NCBI RefSeq assembly: GCF_000959725.1
Contig: NZ_CP009323.1
Location: 3,348,001-3,412,000 of the forward strand
Length of the DNA: 64,000 nt
Origin: Burkholderia gladioli
GTDB lineage: Bacteria; Pseudomonadota; Gammaproteobacteria; Burkholderiales; Burkholderiaceae
Reading direction: 5' to 3'
In this document: piece after piece, positions 7,766 through 16,695 of the stretch
Numbering within the stretch: the first letter of the stretch is position 1
How the letters are laid out: each line of letters opens with the position of its first letter
Position numbers and translations under genes: made by a program
Notes under the pieces: model-generated
Told to the model about the DNA's origin: nothing
Database searches by the model: none
What the model saw: the letters and a program-made list of their open reading frames with translations, nothing else

Positions 7766-8515
7766 ATGCAAACCGCTGAAAACGCAGCACCCGAAGGCAC
7801 CAACGCCACGCCGGCGAGCCAACCCGAAACGGCGCATCAGCCCGCAGAAACGAGCACGGTACCGGGCACCGAGCAAACCCCCGCGGCAGCTGCACCCGAA
7901 GCACCGGCTGCACCCAAGAACGACTGGGTGCAGCGGCGTATCGACCAGTTGACGCGGGAGAAGCATGAGGCCATCCGCCGAGCCGAAGCCGCAGAAGCGC
8001 GCGGCCGTCAGCCCGACGGTGGACAGCCCGCAGCCTCGGCGCCGGCAGGCAGCGCGTCATCGAACCTCACGCCCGACCAGATTCGCGAAGAAGCGCGGCG
8101 CCTGGTCGAGCAGGACAAGTTCAACGACGCCTGCAATCGCGTGTTCGATGCCGGCAAGGCCGAATTCGGCGCCGCGTGGGATTCGTCGCTTCGCACCTTC
8201 CAGCTGCTCGGGGGCGCGTCGCAAGAATTCCTCGAGGCGGTGACGGCGATGGATGGCGGCCACAAGGTGCTCCAGCACCTGGGCCAGAACCCCGACGTCG
8301 CCGAGCGCGTGCTGTCCCTGTCTCCGCTTCGCATGGCGCTTGAGCTGGCCCGTCTGGAAACGACGGTCGGCCAGGCGAAACCCGCTCCTGTCTCGCAAGC
8401 GCCCGCGCCGATCAACCCTGTTGGTGGCAGGTCCGCCCCCGTCGAACCCGATGAATACGCGACGACGGCGGACTACATTGCGGCGCGCAAGCGGGCCCGT
8501 AATAACCGCTCATGA
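7766..8515 (+). CDS. Scaffolding protein
   Basis: The 249-aa product lies directly ahead of the coat gene, the usual place for a scaffold, and shows the usual composition: a disordered Ala/Pro/Gln/Glu-rich N-terminus, then charged helical segments (NDWVQRRIDQLTREKHEAI) and a basic C-terminal tail (DYIAARKRARNNRS) like the coat-binding tail of P22 gp8. It would drive procapsid assembly and then exit. The ATG at 7766 has GGA seven bases upstream; a TTG at 7754 in the same frame is less likely. Confidence 0.8.
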   Translation: MQTAENAAPEGTNATPASQPETAHQPAETSTVPGTEQTPAAAAPEAPAAPKNDWVQRRIDQLTREKHEAIRRAEAAEARGRQPDGGQPAASAPAGSASSNLTPDQIREEARRLVEQDKFNDACNRVFDAGKAEFGAAWDSSLRTFQLLGGASQEFLEAVTAMDGGHKVLQHLGQNPDVAERVLSLSPLRMALELARLETTVGQAKPAPVSQAPAPINPVGGRSAPVEPDEYATTADYIAARKRARNNRS

Positions 8516-8523
8516 GGTCGTAA

Positions 8524-9732
8524 ATGGCAAACAATCTTCTCACTCCGGTGAAGATCCTCGACGAGTCGCTGATGATTCTCGAGAACAACCTGGCGTTCAC
8601 GTCGCGCTCGAATCGCGACTACTCGGACGAGTTCGCTCAGTCCGGCGCGAAGGTCGGCGCAACGGTCAACGCGCGCAAGCCGAATCGGTTCGTCGGTACC
8701 ACCGGCCCGAACCTGAACATCGAGGGCGTGAACGAAAACTCGGTGCCGGTCACCCTGACGACGCAGTTCCACGTCGACTTCACTTTCAGCTCGCAGGAGC
8801 TCACGCTGATCGTGGACGAGTTCGCGGACCGCTATCTCAAGCCGGCCATGGCGACCATCGCCAACAAGATCGACTTCGACGGTCTCGGCCTGGCCGCGAA
8901 CGTGGCGAACAATGTCGGGACGGCCGGCACCGTGCCGAACGATATCTCGGTGCTGCTCAACGCCGGTGCGAAGCTCGACAACGAGGCCGCACCGCGCGAC
9001 GGCATGCGTCAGGCGGTGTGGGATCCCACCACCAATGCGTCGATGGTCAAGTCGGCGGCCGGCCTGTTCAACCCGGGCCCGGCGATCGGCGAGCAGTATG
9101 AAAGCGGCATCTTCAGGCCCGCAAGCCTGGGTCTGGATATCGGCATGGACCAGAACGTCAACGTGTTCACCACGGGCACGCGCACGAACGCCACGGTGTC
9201 GGGTGCCGGCCAGACCGGCAATAGCCTGGTGGTGACGGGCCTGGGCGCTGGCGGGACGGTCGCGAAGGGCGACACCTTCACGCTCGGCGGCGTCTTCGCG
9301 GTGAACCCGCAGAACCGCCAGTCGGTCGGCTACCTCCGGCAGTTCACCGTGCTGGCGGCGGCCACGGCCGACGGCTCGGGCAACGCCACGCTGTCGATCT
9401 TCCCGCCCATCAACACCGCCGCGTCGAACCAGCAGTACCAGACCGTCACGGCCGGCCCGGCGAACGCGGCGCCGTTGACGTGGGATGTCGCCGCGTCGAC
9501 GCAGTACAGCGCCAATCTGGCCTACCACCGCAACGCCTTCACGCTGGCTACGGCCGACCTGGAGGATGTCAACAAGTTCGGTGCGTGGGGCGCTCGCCGC
9601 GTCCACAAGGGCATCTCCATGCGCATCGCGCGCCAGTATGCGATCGGCTCGGACACCGTGCCTTGCCGGATCGACGTGCTGTATGGCTGGTCGGCGATCT
9701 ATCCGGAGCTTGCGTGCCGGATTCTGCGCTGA
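8524..9732 (+). CDS. Major capsid (P22 coat-like) protein
   Basis: The 402-aa product matches the P22 coat family in length and pattern: MANNLLTPVKILDESLMILE, then NARKPNRFVGTTGPNLNIEG, VPVTLTTQFHVDFTFSSQEL, and late HRNAFTLATADLE with a C-terminal GISMRIARQYAIGSD. The Gly/Thr-rich central part corresponds to the telokin-like insertion domain of P22 coat. The ATG follows a weak AGGT site eight bases from the scaffold stop. A strong terminator-like hairpin (9756-9779) follows. Confidence 0.93.
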   Translation: MANNLLTPVKILDESLMILENNLAFTSRSNRDYSDEFAQSGAKVGATVNARKPNRFVGTTGPNLNIEGVNENSVPVTLTTQFHVDFTFSSQELTLIVDEFADRYLKPAMATIANKIDFDGLGLAANVANNVGTAGTVPNDISVLLNAGAKLDNEAAPRDGMRQAVWDPTTNASMVKSAAGLFNPGPAIGEQYESGIFRPASLGLDIGMDQNVNVFTTGTRTNATVSGAGQTGNSLVVTGLGAGGTVAKGDTFTLGGVFAVNPQNRQSVGYLRQFTVLAAATADGSGNATLSIFPPINTAASNQQYQTVTAGPANAAPLTWDVAASTQYSANLAYHRNAFTLATADLEDVNKFGAWGARRVHKGISMRIARQYAIGSDTVPCRIDVLYGWSAIYPELACRILR

Positions 9733-9755
9733 TGGGCGCGCTGCTGTCGCAATCG

Positions 9756-9779
9756 ACCCCCGCTTCGGCGGGGGTTTTT
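9756..9779 (+). terminator. Strong intrinsic terminator after coat gene
   Basis: ACCCCCGC (9756-9763), a TTCG loop and GCGGGGGT (9768-9775) are followed by T5. It lies downstream of the most highly expressed virion gene and upstream of the neck genes, so it could set a step-down in expression or be read through by Q-modified polymerase. Confidence 0.82.
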
Positions 9780-9794
9780 CTTTCTGGAGGGACC

Positions 9795-10181
9795 ATGTTC
9801 CAAGAATTCCCGATGTGGGTGACGAACGACGCTGGCGAATCGCGCCTGGTCGAAACCGACGACGCATTCATCGCGCTCGGCAAGGGCTGGAAGAAGCCGG
9901 AGCGCGCGAAGCCCGTGCCGCGCGAGAAGCAAGCCGGCTTCCTCGACTATCCGAAGTGGGTGGGCGGCCAGATCGTCCATTCGGCCGAAGAAGAGGCCGC
10001 GCTCGAGCCCACGCTCGAGCAGATGTGCGTGGCGATTCGTGACTCGCTTCCGGATTCACGGCCTGATTCGAGCGAAGTCGACGAGCGCGCAGCGCTGCTC
10101 CAGATCGCCGGCGAGAAAGGCCTGAAGGTCGACAAGCGCTGGTCGAACGCGAAGATCCGGAACGCGTTGGAGGCGGCGTGA
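9795..10181 (+). CDS. Hypothetical virion-region protein, 128 aa
   Basis: The ATG at 9795 has a strong TGGAGG site. The N-terminal half (MFQEFPMWVTNDAGESRLVE) is a small globular segment. The C-terminal part (ALLQIAGEKGLKVDKRWSNA, ending KIRNALEAA) resembles an HeH/SAP-like helix-extended-helix nucleic-acid-binding motif, an arrangement often found in phage proteins after the coat gene. Its stop overlaps the GTG of the neck gene. Confidence 0.7.
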   Translation: MFQEFPMWVTNDAGESRLVETDDAFIALGKGWKKPERAKPVPREKQAGFLDYPKWVGGQIVHSAEEEAALEPTLEQMCVAIRDSLPDSRPDSSEVDERAALLQIAGEKGLKVDKRWSNAKIRNALEAA

Positions 10182-10891
10182 CCACCGCGGTGGACCTGAT
10201 CACGCTCGCGCTGAAGGATATCGGCGCGCTCGGGGTGGGGCAACCGATCTCGCCCGAGGATACGATGGATGCGCTGGCGACGCTCAACATGATGCTCGGC
10301 CAGTGGCAGGGCGAGCGCCTGAGCGTCTACCACCTGGTCGACACGGCCATCCAGTCGACGGGCGCGCAGTCGTACACGGTGGGCGTGGGCGGCGATTTCA
10401 ACGTGCCTTGGGTCTACACGATCAACGCTGCCTACGCGCGCCTGAGCAACGGCACCGCCAATCCGATCGACTACGACCTCACCATCATCAAGGCGCGTGA
10501 GGAATATGCGCGCATTGCGCTCAAGCAGCTCGCCTCCTTCCCGTCGTTCGCGTTCTACGACTCAGCGTGGCCGCTCGGCAACCTGATCATGTATCCGGTC
10601 CCGAACAACACGTTCGAACTGCACATCGTGACGCTGCAGCAGCTGCCGCAGTTCGCGACTCCGGCGGATGACGTTAATCTGCCGCCCGAGTACATGGCCG
10701 CGATCCGCTACGGTCTCGCCTGCTATGCCGCGCCGTCGTACCAGCTCGAACCGACGGCGGCGCTTGTGCGTCTCGCGATGAACGCGAAACGGGTGGTGAA
10801 GCGCATGAATGTGCAGATCCAGTCGATGCGCATGCCGCGGGGCCTGATGTCGAAGCAGCGCTACAACATCTACTCGGATCGGCCCTACTGA
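10178..10891 (+). CDS. P22 gp4-like head-completion/tail accessory protein
   Basis: The 237-aa product begins MTTAVDLITLALKDIGALGV and has the P22_Tail-4 pattern with TLNMMLGQWQGERLSVYHL and a C-terminal RVVKRMNVQIQSMR. In P22, gp4 binds under the portal, closes the filled head and starts the neck. The GTG start overlaps the previous stop (GTGA). The following gene starts at the last base of its stop codon (TGATG). Confidence 0.85.
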   Translation: MTTAVDLITLALKDIGALGVGQPISPEDTMDALATLNMMLGQWQGERLSVYHLVDTAIQSTGAQSYTVGVGGDFNVPWVYTINAAYARLSNGTANPIDYDLTIIKAREEYARIALKQLASFPSFAFYDSAWPLGNLIMYPVPNNTFELHIVTLQQLPQFATPADDVNLPPEYMAAIRYGLACYAAPSYQLEPTAALVRLAMNAKRVVKRMNVQIQSMRMPRGLMSKQRYNIYSDRPY

Positions 10892-12315
10892 TGCGTGTGC
10901 CTCTCACCCTTGGCGCCTACGCCACGAAGAGCCTGATCGCCGAGGCGCAGCGATGCGTCAATCTGTTCGGCGAGCAGAACCCGAAGGACGCACCGGTTCC
11001 GTTCACCTACTACCCGACGCCGGGCCTCACGCTTGTTTCGAGGCCGCCGGTGCCGGGCGAGTCGCGTGGGATCTATACCGCGACAACCGGCAAGCGCTAC
11101 GAGGTGGCGGGCTCGACGGTCTACTACGTGGACGCCGGGAACACTTACAAAAAGCTCGGGACACTGAATTCCATCAGCGGCCCGGTGTCGATGGTCGACA
11201 ACACGTTCCACGTCTTCATCGTGGACGGGACGCCTACGGGCTTCACGATCGACATGTCGACGAATACGCTTGCACAGTGCACGGATCCAGCGTTCTACGG
11301 CGCCGACAAGGTCGATTACGTCGACGGGTATTTCGTGTTCAACAAGCCCGGCACGCAGCAGTTCTATATCTCGCGTTATGCCGATATCACGTTCGACTCG
11401 CTCGATATCGCATCGAAGTCGACATACTCGGACAACCTGGTGACGCACGCCGTCATGCATCGCGAGATCTGGCTGTTCGGAGAGGTGACCACCGAGGTCT
11501 GGTACAACACCGGCGCCTCGGATTTCACGTTCGGCCGCCTGCCTGGCGTCTATATCGAGCATGGATGCGCTGCAAAGCACTCGGTCGCGAAGATCGACCT
11601 GGCGCTGTTCTGGCTCGGCAAAGACCTGCAGGGGCAGGCCGTGGTGTTCGCCGGCCGGAATTACGAGGCCGTGCGCATCTCGACTCACGCGCTCGAGCAG
11701 GAGATGAGCGGCTACGCGGCGATCAACGACGCGATCGGCTTCTCCTACATGCAGAACGGCCACGCCTTCTACATGCTGACGTTCCCGACGGCCAACAAGA
11801 CGTGGGGCTACGACATCACCACCGAGCAGTGGCACCAGCGCGCGTTCTTGATGCCGGACGGTACGCTCGCGCGACACCGCATGAACTGCCATTCCGTCAA
11901 TGCCGGCAGGAACCTGGTGGGCGACTGGCAGACGGGCGCCGTCTATGCGCTCGATCCGAACGCATATACCGACAACGGGCAGCCGATCCAGCGCATCCGG
12001 TCTTTCCCGCACCTCGCTGGCTCGGACGGCAACCGCGTGCTGTTCCGGCAGTTCATCGCGGACATGCAGGTCGGCTCCGGCATGCCGGACGGCACCAGGG
12101 ATCCGCTGCTGAGCCTGCGATGGTCCGATGACCGCGGTGCGACGTGGGGCAATCGCGTCACGGCCTCGATGGGACGCCGCGGTGAATTCCGCACTTCGAT
12201 CCAGTATCAGCGGCTCGGCTACGCGCGTGATCGCGTGTTCGAACTGTCATGGTCCGAGCCGATCGCGACCGCCTTGAATGGAGCCTGGATCGATGTTTCG
12301 AGGGCACGCACATGA
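10891..12315 (+). CDS. P22 gp10-like packaged-DNA stabilisation protein
   Basis: The 474-aa product has the length of P22 gp10 (472 aa) and its typical opening MRVPLTLGAYATKSLIAEAQ then RCVNLFGEQNP and TYYPTPGLTL. It forms the hexameric tail hub that plugs packaged DNA. Start and stop are tightly coupled to the neighbours. Confidence 0.9.
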   Translation: MRVPLTLGAYATKSLIAEAQRCVNLFGEQNPKDAPVPFTYYPTPGLTLVSRPPVPGESRGIYTATTGKRYEVAGSTVYYVDAGNTYKKLGTLNSISGPVSMVDNTFHVFIVDGTPTGFTIDMSTNTLAQCTDPAFYGADKVDYVDGYFVFNKPGTQQFYISRYADITFDSLDIASKSTYSDNLVTHAVMHREIWLFGEVTTEVWYNTGASDFTFGRLPGVYIEHGCAAKHSVAKIDLALFWLGKDLQGQAVVFAGRNYEAVRISTHALEQEMSGYAAINDAIGFSYMQNGHAFYMLTFPTANKTWGYDITTEQWHQRAFLMPDGTLARHRMNCHSVNAGRNLVGDWQTGAVYALDPNAYTDNGQPIQRIRSFPHLAGSDGNRVLFRQFIADMQVGSGMPDGTRDPLLSLRWSDDRGATWGNRVTASMGRRGEFRTSIQYQRLGYARDRVFELSWSEPIATALNGAWIDVSRART

Positions 12316-12713
12316 GCACGCCGAACAACTCTCCATCGCTCAACGCCAATATCCCGCCGCCGAACGTGCCGTTCATCGATGGTACCGGGCGCGTCAATCC
12401 CGTGTGGTGGATGTTCTTGCTGCAGTTGTTCCGTCGCACCGGCGACCAATCGGGTGGTGATGGGCAGATCACGATCGGCGACATCCTGAGCCTGGAAACC
12501 GACATCCCCGTGCCAGTGGATATCGGCGCTCAGGTCGCGCAGTTGAGCACGGCCCTTGGGCAGGCATTCGCCGCGATCGCGGTGTTGCAGCAGTCGATTC
12601 CTGGCTTCGGCGAGGTGTTCGCGCAGACGGCGCCGAGCGGCCTCGCTGAGCAGATTTTCGCGACTCCATCCGGCATCGACTCGATGGCCGACATGACCTT
12701 TGCGAGGGTGTGA
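12312..12713 (+). CDS. Hypothetical tail-region protein, 133 aa
   Basis: The ATG overlaps the gp10-like stop (ATGA). The N-terminal part carries PPPNVPFIDGTGRVNPVWW then MFLLQLFRRTGDQSG, a segment I associate with podophage virion-region proteins of unknown function. The C-terminal half is helical (QVAQLSTALGQAFAAIAVLQ). No function can be assigned. Confidence 0.7.
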   Translation: MSTPNNSPSLNANIPPPNVPFIDGTGRVNPVWWMFLLQLFRRTGDQSGGDGQITIGDILSLETDIPVPVDIGAQVAQLSTALGQAFAAIAVLQQSIPGFGEVFAQTAPSGLAEQIFATPSGIDSMADMTFARV

Positions 12714-13006
12714 TGCCGATCACCGATGCCCTCGCCGAGATGGTTTTCCCGCCGGCTGGCGATTCGGGCGGCGCGCAGTCAGCCGCATCGCTGACGCCGA
12801 CCGCTTCACCGTTCAAGTACGTGGCGACGTCGCGCCAGGCCTTACATATCACGGGCGGAGTGATCAATACCGTGTCCTATGCGCGCGGATCGCTGCTGCT
12901 CGCCCTCGCGGTCGCCACGGGGGGCCAGCTCATCGAAATGAACACCGGCGACGCCGTGACGATCACATATGCCACGGCGCCCACCCTCACCATCATCCCG
13001 AGGTAA
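12713..13006 (+). CDS. Hypothetical virion-region protein, 97 aa
   Basis: The ATG lies on the last base of the previous stop. The product (MPITDALAEMVFPPAGDSGG onward) is neutral, rich in Ala, Thr and Ser and looks beta-rich. No family is recognised. A GTG at 12710 in frame is an alternative start. Confidence 0.62.
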   Translation: MPITDALAEMVFPPAGDSGGAQSAASLTPTASPFKYVATSRQALHITGGVINTVSYARGSLLLALAVATGGQLIEMNTGDAVTITYATAPTLTIIPR

Positions 13007-13008
13007 CC

Positions 13009-13350
13009 ATGCAACGAATTCCGAAGGCTATCCCGCCCGCGCAGTTGGGAACGGCCGCGGCGCCGCTCTACACCGCGCCGTCGAGCACTACGGCCACCGT
13101 CAATAATTTCTCGCTGACCAACACGACGGGCAGCCCGGTTCCGGTGACGCTCTACGTGGTGCCGAGCGGCGGCGTTGCTGGCGCGGCGAATACGATCCTG
13201 TCCGCCTTCTCGCTTTCGGCCGGTCAGTCCTATGTGCCGCCGCAGACTATTGGCCTGCAGCTCGCGCCGGGCTCGTCGCTCCAGGCCCTTGCTGGCACCG
13301 CAACGGCGGTGACGGCCGCCGGCGGCGTCTACGAGACTTCGGGGAGCTGA
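13009..13350 (+). CDS. Small beta-rich hypothetical virion protein, 113 aa
   Basis: The ATG lies three bases after the previous stop. The product begins MQRIPKAIPPAQLGTAAAPL and continues with VNNFSLTNTTGSPVPVTLYV, a beta-sandwich-like composition of Thr, Ser, Val and Gly. Its fold and size resemble small accessory (decoration or tail) proteins, and it resembles in style the gene at 7357, but no family is certain. Confidence 0.66.
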   Translation: MQRIPKAIPPAQLGTAAAPLYTAPSSTTATVNNFSLTNTTGSPVPVTLYVVPSGGVAGAANTILSAFSLSAGQSYVPPQTIGLQLAPGSSLQALAGTATAVTAAGGVYETSGS

Positions 13351-13351
13351 C

Positions 13352-13930
13352 ATGCGCAACTTCCAGAAGATTGCCGAAGGCGCGAACGTCGTGCCGCTGC
13401 TCAACGCTCTGTATCGCAAGCCTGAACTCTGGCTGGCCGATGACTTTCTCCGGAAGTTCCCACAGGGGCCGTTCGGGGAAACGGACACCGTCTACCTGCG
13501 CTTTCAGGATCATGTGCCGGTCGAGACCGAGGCGGATCTCGAGCTGTACCAGCAGAACCGCCTCGCTGGCCACGATCTGCATGAATGCCCGTGGCGGCCG
13601 GAGATCGACGCGTTGCCAGAGGCGCGCGCGCACATCATGGCGCTCGTTACGGCGCTGGGCGCGACGCGGCTCGGCCGTTGCATGATCAACCGCGTGAAGG
13701 CTGGCGGCCGCATTTTCCCGCATGCCGACTCGCACTGGCATGCCTCCTATTGGGACCGCTATCACCTGGTGCTCCAGTCCGAGCCCGGGAACGTGTTCAG
13801 GTGCGGCGACGAACAGGTGTGGATGCGCCAGGGCGAGATTTGGTGGTTCCAGAACGCGATCGAGCACGAGGTGACGAACAACAGCGCCGACGATCGAATC
13901 CACCTCATCATGGATCTGAGGTTCGCATGA
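13352..13930 (+). CDS. Aspartyl/asparaginyl beta-hydroxylase-family dioxygenase
   Basis: The 192-aa product has the double-stranded beta-helix signature of Fe(II)/2-oxoglutarate dioxygenases of the aspartyl/asparaginyl beta-hydroxylase family: HAD at residues 124-126, the distal histidine H172 in EHEV, and R182 in DRIHLIMD ten residues later, as expected for 2-oxoglutarate binding. All key residues are present, so it is probably active. It sits inside the virion operon and overlaps the start of a GNAT acetyltransferase (ATGA). Substrates may be a phage structural protein or a host protein; the sequence does not say. Confidence 0.83.
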   Translation: MRNFQKIAEGANVVPLLNALYRKPELWLADDFLRKFPQGPFGETDTVYLRFQDHVPVETEADLELYQQNRLAGHDLHECPWRPEIDALPEARAHIMALVTALGATRLGRCMINRVKAGGRIFPHADSHWHASYWDRYHLVLQSEPGNVFRCGDEQVWMRQGEIWWFQNAIEHEVTNNSADDRIHLIMDLRFA

Positions 13931-14379
13931 TCACGTTCAACATCGAGCGCTTTTCCGAGGTCTATGGGGAAATGCTGCCGCTGCTGCATGAGCATTACGG
14001 CGAGATCTCCACGCACAAGGACCATGGCGTGCCGCTCGAGCCGCAGGTCGAGGCGTATCGCGCGCGCGAGGCCGACGGCACGCTGCTGATGGTGATCGGC
14101 CGCAGCGAGGGCGCGATCGTCGCCTACTTCGTCGGTTTCGTTGCGCCGGCGCTCCATTACCGCTCATGCTTGACCTGCACTCCCGACATCTTCTTCGTGG
14201 AGCAGACGCGTCGCGGCGCGATGATCGGTGCGCAGATGTTCCGATTCGTGGAGCAGGCGCTGCGTCGACGTGGCGTGAAGCGCTGGGCAGTGGGCTGCAA
14301 GGTGGCGCACGATGCCAGCGCGCTGTTTCGCCATCTCGACTTCGAGCCGGTCGAAATGACGTTCGAAAAATGGCTGTGA
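13927..14379 (+). CDS. GNAT-family N-acetyltransferase
   Basis: The 150-aa product has the GNAT fold order: an N-terminal beta-alpha part (MITFNIERFSEVYGEMLPLL), a central strand ending at PDIFFVEQTRRGAMIGAQM, which is the acetyl-CoA pyrophosphate loop region, and KRWAVGCKVAHDASALFRHL-type C-terminus with DFEPVEMTFEKWL. It would transfer an acetyl group from acetyl-CoA to an amine. The ATG overlaps the hydroxylase stop, so the two enzymes are probably made together. GNAT genes are common in phage virion modules, with unknown targets. Confidence 0.8.
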   Translation: MITFNIERFSEVYGEMLPLLHEHYGEISTHKDHGVPLEPQVEAYRAREADGTLLMVIGRSEGAIVAYFVGFVAPALHYRSCLTCTPDIFFVEQTRRGAMIGAQMFRFVEQALRRRGVKRWAVGCKVAHDASALFRHLDFEPVEMTFEKWL

Positions 14380-14389
14380 GGGGATCGAT

Positions 14390-15238
14390 ATGGTCGCAGC
14401 AGCAATCGGTGTAGGCGCGGCAACCGGGCTTGCCGGTGCCGCGGTGAGTTCCAGCGCGGCGAGCAGCGCGGCAGACACGCAAGCGGACGCCGCGAACCGG
14501 GCGGCCGATCTCCAGAACCAGCAATGGCAGCAGACCCAGGCCAATCTCAAGCCGTATCTGCAGCTGGGCACGTCGGCCATCAGTCCGCTGCTGGCCGCGA
14601 TGGGCTACAACGTCACGCAGAACGGGGACGGCTCCTATTCGTTCAACGGCACGAACCCCAACAATCCGCTGCAGCAGACGTTCAGCTACGGAGCCTTCAC
14701 GGCGCCGACGGCGGCGCAGGCTCAGGCCACGCCGGGCTATCAGTTCACGTTGGGGCAGGGCCTGAAGTCGGTCCAGAACAGTGCCGCGGCGCGTGGCCTC
14801 GGCACCTCCGGCGCGGCGCTCAAGGGTGCCTCGAACTATGCGACCGGCCTGGCCGACTCGACCTATAACGACGTGTTCAATCGCGCGCTGAGCGCCTACA
14901 ACGCCAATTTCGGCACGGCGCAGGGGGTGTTCAACACGAACTACAACACGGCGGCGAACAACGTCAATCGCCTGACGGGACTCGTCAACAGCGGCCAGAA
15001 CGCGGCTGCGACGAACGGGTCGCTGGGCGCGGCGACGGCGGGCAATATCGGCAACACGCTGACGAGCGGGGCCAATGCGATCGCCTCGGGGACGGTCGGC
15101 TCGTCGAACGCACTGACCAATGCGCTCAGCGGTATCGGAAGCAACGCGCTGACCTATGGACTGCTCACCAACAATGCCGGCGGCAATGGCTCGACCGGCG
15201 CTATCGGCATTCCGGGCTGGACCCCGGCGGGTAGTTAA
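14390..15238 (+). CDS. Probable DNA-ejection (pilot) protein
   Basis: The 282-aa product begins with an Ala/Gly-rich hydrophobic stretch (MVAAAIGVGAATGLAGAAVS) and continues with Gln/Asn/Ala-rich helical sequence (NLQNQQWQQTQANLKPYLQL-type segment) and NFGTAQGVFNTNYNTAANNV. This composition and the place after the neck genes match internal virion proteins that P22-like and other podophages eject to bridge the envelope (gp7/gp16/gp20 in P22). Identity to a specific P22 protein cannot be claimed. Confidence 0.72.
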   Translation: MVAAAIGVGAATGLAGAAVSSSAASSAADTQADAANRAADLQNQQWQQTQANLKPYLQLGTSAISPLLAAMGYNVTQNGDGSYSFNGTNPNNPLQQTFSYGAFTAPTAAQAQATPGYQFTLGQGLKSVQNSAAARGLGTSGAALKGASNYATGLADSTYNDVFNRALSAYNANFGTAQGVFNTNYNTAANNVNRLTGLVNSGQNAAATNGSLGAATAGNIGNTLTSGANAIASGTVGSSNALTNALSGIGSNALTYGLLTNNAGGNGSTGAIGIPGWTPAGS

Positions 15239-15249
15239 GGGAGATACGA

Positions 15250-16695
15250 ATGGCACTCGATACCTCGATCCCGCTCCAAGCGAAGGCGCCAGCCAGCAAC
15301 CCGCTGCAGACGGCTCTCCAGGCTGCGCAGTTTCGGATGGCGAACGCGCAAGGCAATGCGCTGCAGCAGCAGATCGGCGCGAACCAGGCTGTGTCGCAAG
15401 CGATCCAGGCACATACGGACCCCCAAGGAGCGACCGACTGGAACGCCGTGAAAGGTGACCTTGCAGCGAATCCGGCTGGCGCGTACAACCTCCCGGCGCT
15501 GACGAAAAGCCTGATCGACAACCAGCAGGCGCAGACCACGCTTCAGACCGGACAGCTCGAGCAATCGATCAAAGCGCAGTCGGGTTTGCGGCAGGGCTTG
15601 GGCAGCCTGCTCGCGAAGCCGGATCTTTCGCCGAACGACGTCATCAACTTCGCTGGCACGCAGCTGCAGGCCGGCGCGATCACGCCGCAGGTGTATCAGG
15701 CGGAATTGCAGTCCATGCCGCAGGATCCGCAAGCGTTGCGCGGGTGGGTGCAGCAGCATTACATGTCCGCGCTGAATGGCGAGACGCAGCTCAATGCAAT
15801 GATGCCGAAGTACGCGCAGATCAACACCGGCCCGGCCACGGTGGCCGTCAACCAGAACCCGCTCGCGGCCGGCGGCGGCGTCGGCACGGTCGGATACACC
15901 GTGCAGAACGGACTCTCGCCGAGCGACGCGCTTTCGCAAGGCATCACGATCAACCAGAACGGCCAGCCTACGACGTACACGAAAGGGCAGATGGCGGGCG
16001 GCCAGGTTCCGCAGCAGCCGGGCGGCGGCTACGCCACCGGCGCGCCGCTCGGCGCCGGCGACATCGCCTCGGGCGCGGCGACCCGCTACAACACGCTGCA
16101 GACGGCCGCGGCGCAGGCCAAGCCGATGATGCAGACCTACGATCTCGCGAGCCAAGCTCTGAATGGCGCCATCACGGCAGGGAAGGGTGCCGCCCCGATC
16201 GCGAGCGCCGGCGGCGTCGTGCAGACGCTGGCGAACGCCGTCGGGCTCGGCAGCAAGGTGACGGGCGACAGCGTGAAGGACTACCAGTTGCTGACGAGCT
16301 ACCTGAACAGCGCGGCAGACCAGGCGGCGCAGTCGCTCGGCCTGTCGGGCAGCGATGCGCGCGTGGCCGCGGCCAAGGCTGGTCAGCCCGACCCGAGCAA
16401 CATGAACCTGCCGGCCCTGCAGGAGTCGATCGCGCACGCGCGCGGCCTGCAACAGGCGCTGCTCGACCGCCAGCAGGCGGCCACCACCTTCCTCGGCCAG
16501 AACGGTAACAACACCAGCCAGCTGCCGCAGTTCGAGGCAAAGTGGAACCAGGCGTTCAATCCGGATGTGTCCTACATCCGCTCGCTGCCTGATCCGCAAG
16601 CCCAGCAGGCAGCCATGCAGAAGCTGCAGGCCGAGGGCAAGCTGCAGTCTTGGGTGCAGGACTATCAGGCCATGAAAGCGCTGGGGGCATTCTGA
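15250..16695 (+). CDS. Probable internal virion/ejection protein, 481 aa
   Basis: It follows the previous ejection-type gene by 11 bases with a GGGAGATACG site. The product (MALDTSIPLQAKAPASNPLQ onward) is rich in Gln, Ala, Asn and Gly, mostly helical with repeated Gln-rich stretches, and has no signal or membrane segment. Its stop overlaps the start of the large peptidoglycanase-containing protein. Position and composition suggest an ejection-apparatus protein. Confidence 0.72.
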   Translation: MALDTSIPLQAKAPASNPLQTALQAAQFRMANAQGNALQQQIGANQAVSQAIQAHTDPQGATDWNAVKGDLAANPAGAYNLPALTKSLIDNQQAQTTLQTGQLEQSIKAQSGLRQGLGSLLAKPDLSPNDVINFAGTQLQAGAITPQVYQAELQSMPQDPQALRGWVQQHYMSALNGETQLNAMMPKYAQINTGPATVAVNQNPLAAGGGVGTVGYTVQNGLSPSDALSQGITINQNGQPTTYTKGQMAGGQVPQQPGGGYATGAPLGAGDIASGAATRYNTLQTAAAQAKPMMQTYDLASQALNGAITAGKGAAPIASAGGVVQTLANAVGLGSKVTGDSVKDYQLLTSYLNSAADQAAQSLGLSGSDARVAAAKAGQPDPSNMNLPALQESIAHARGLQQALLDRQQAATTFLGQNGNNTSQLPQFEAKWNQAFNPDVSYIRSLPDPQAQQAAMQKLQAEGKLQSWVQDYQAMKALGAF

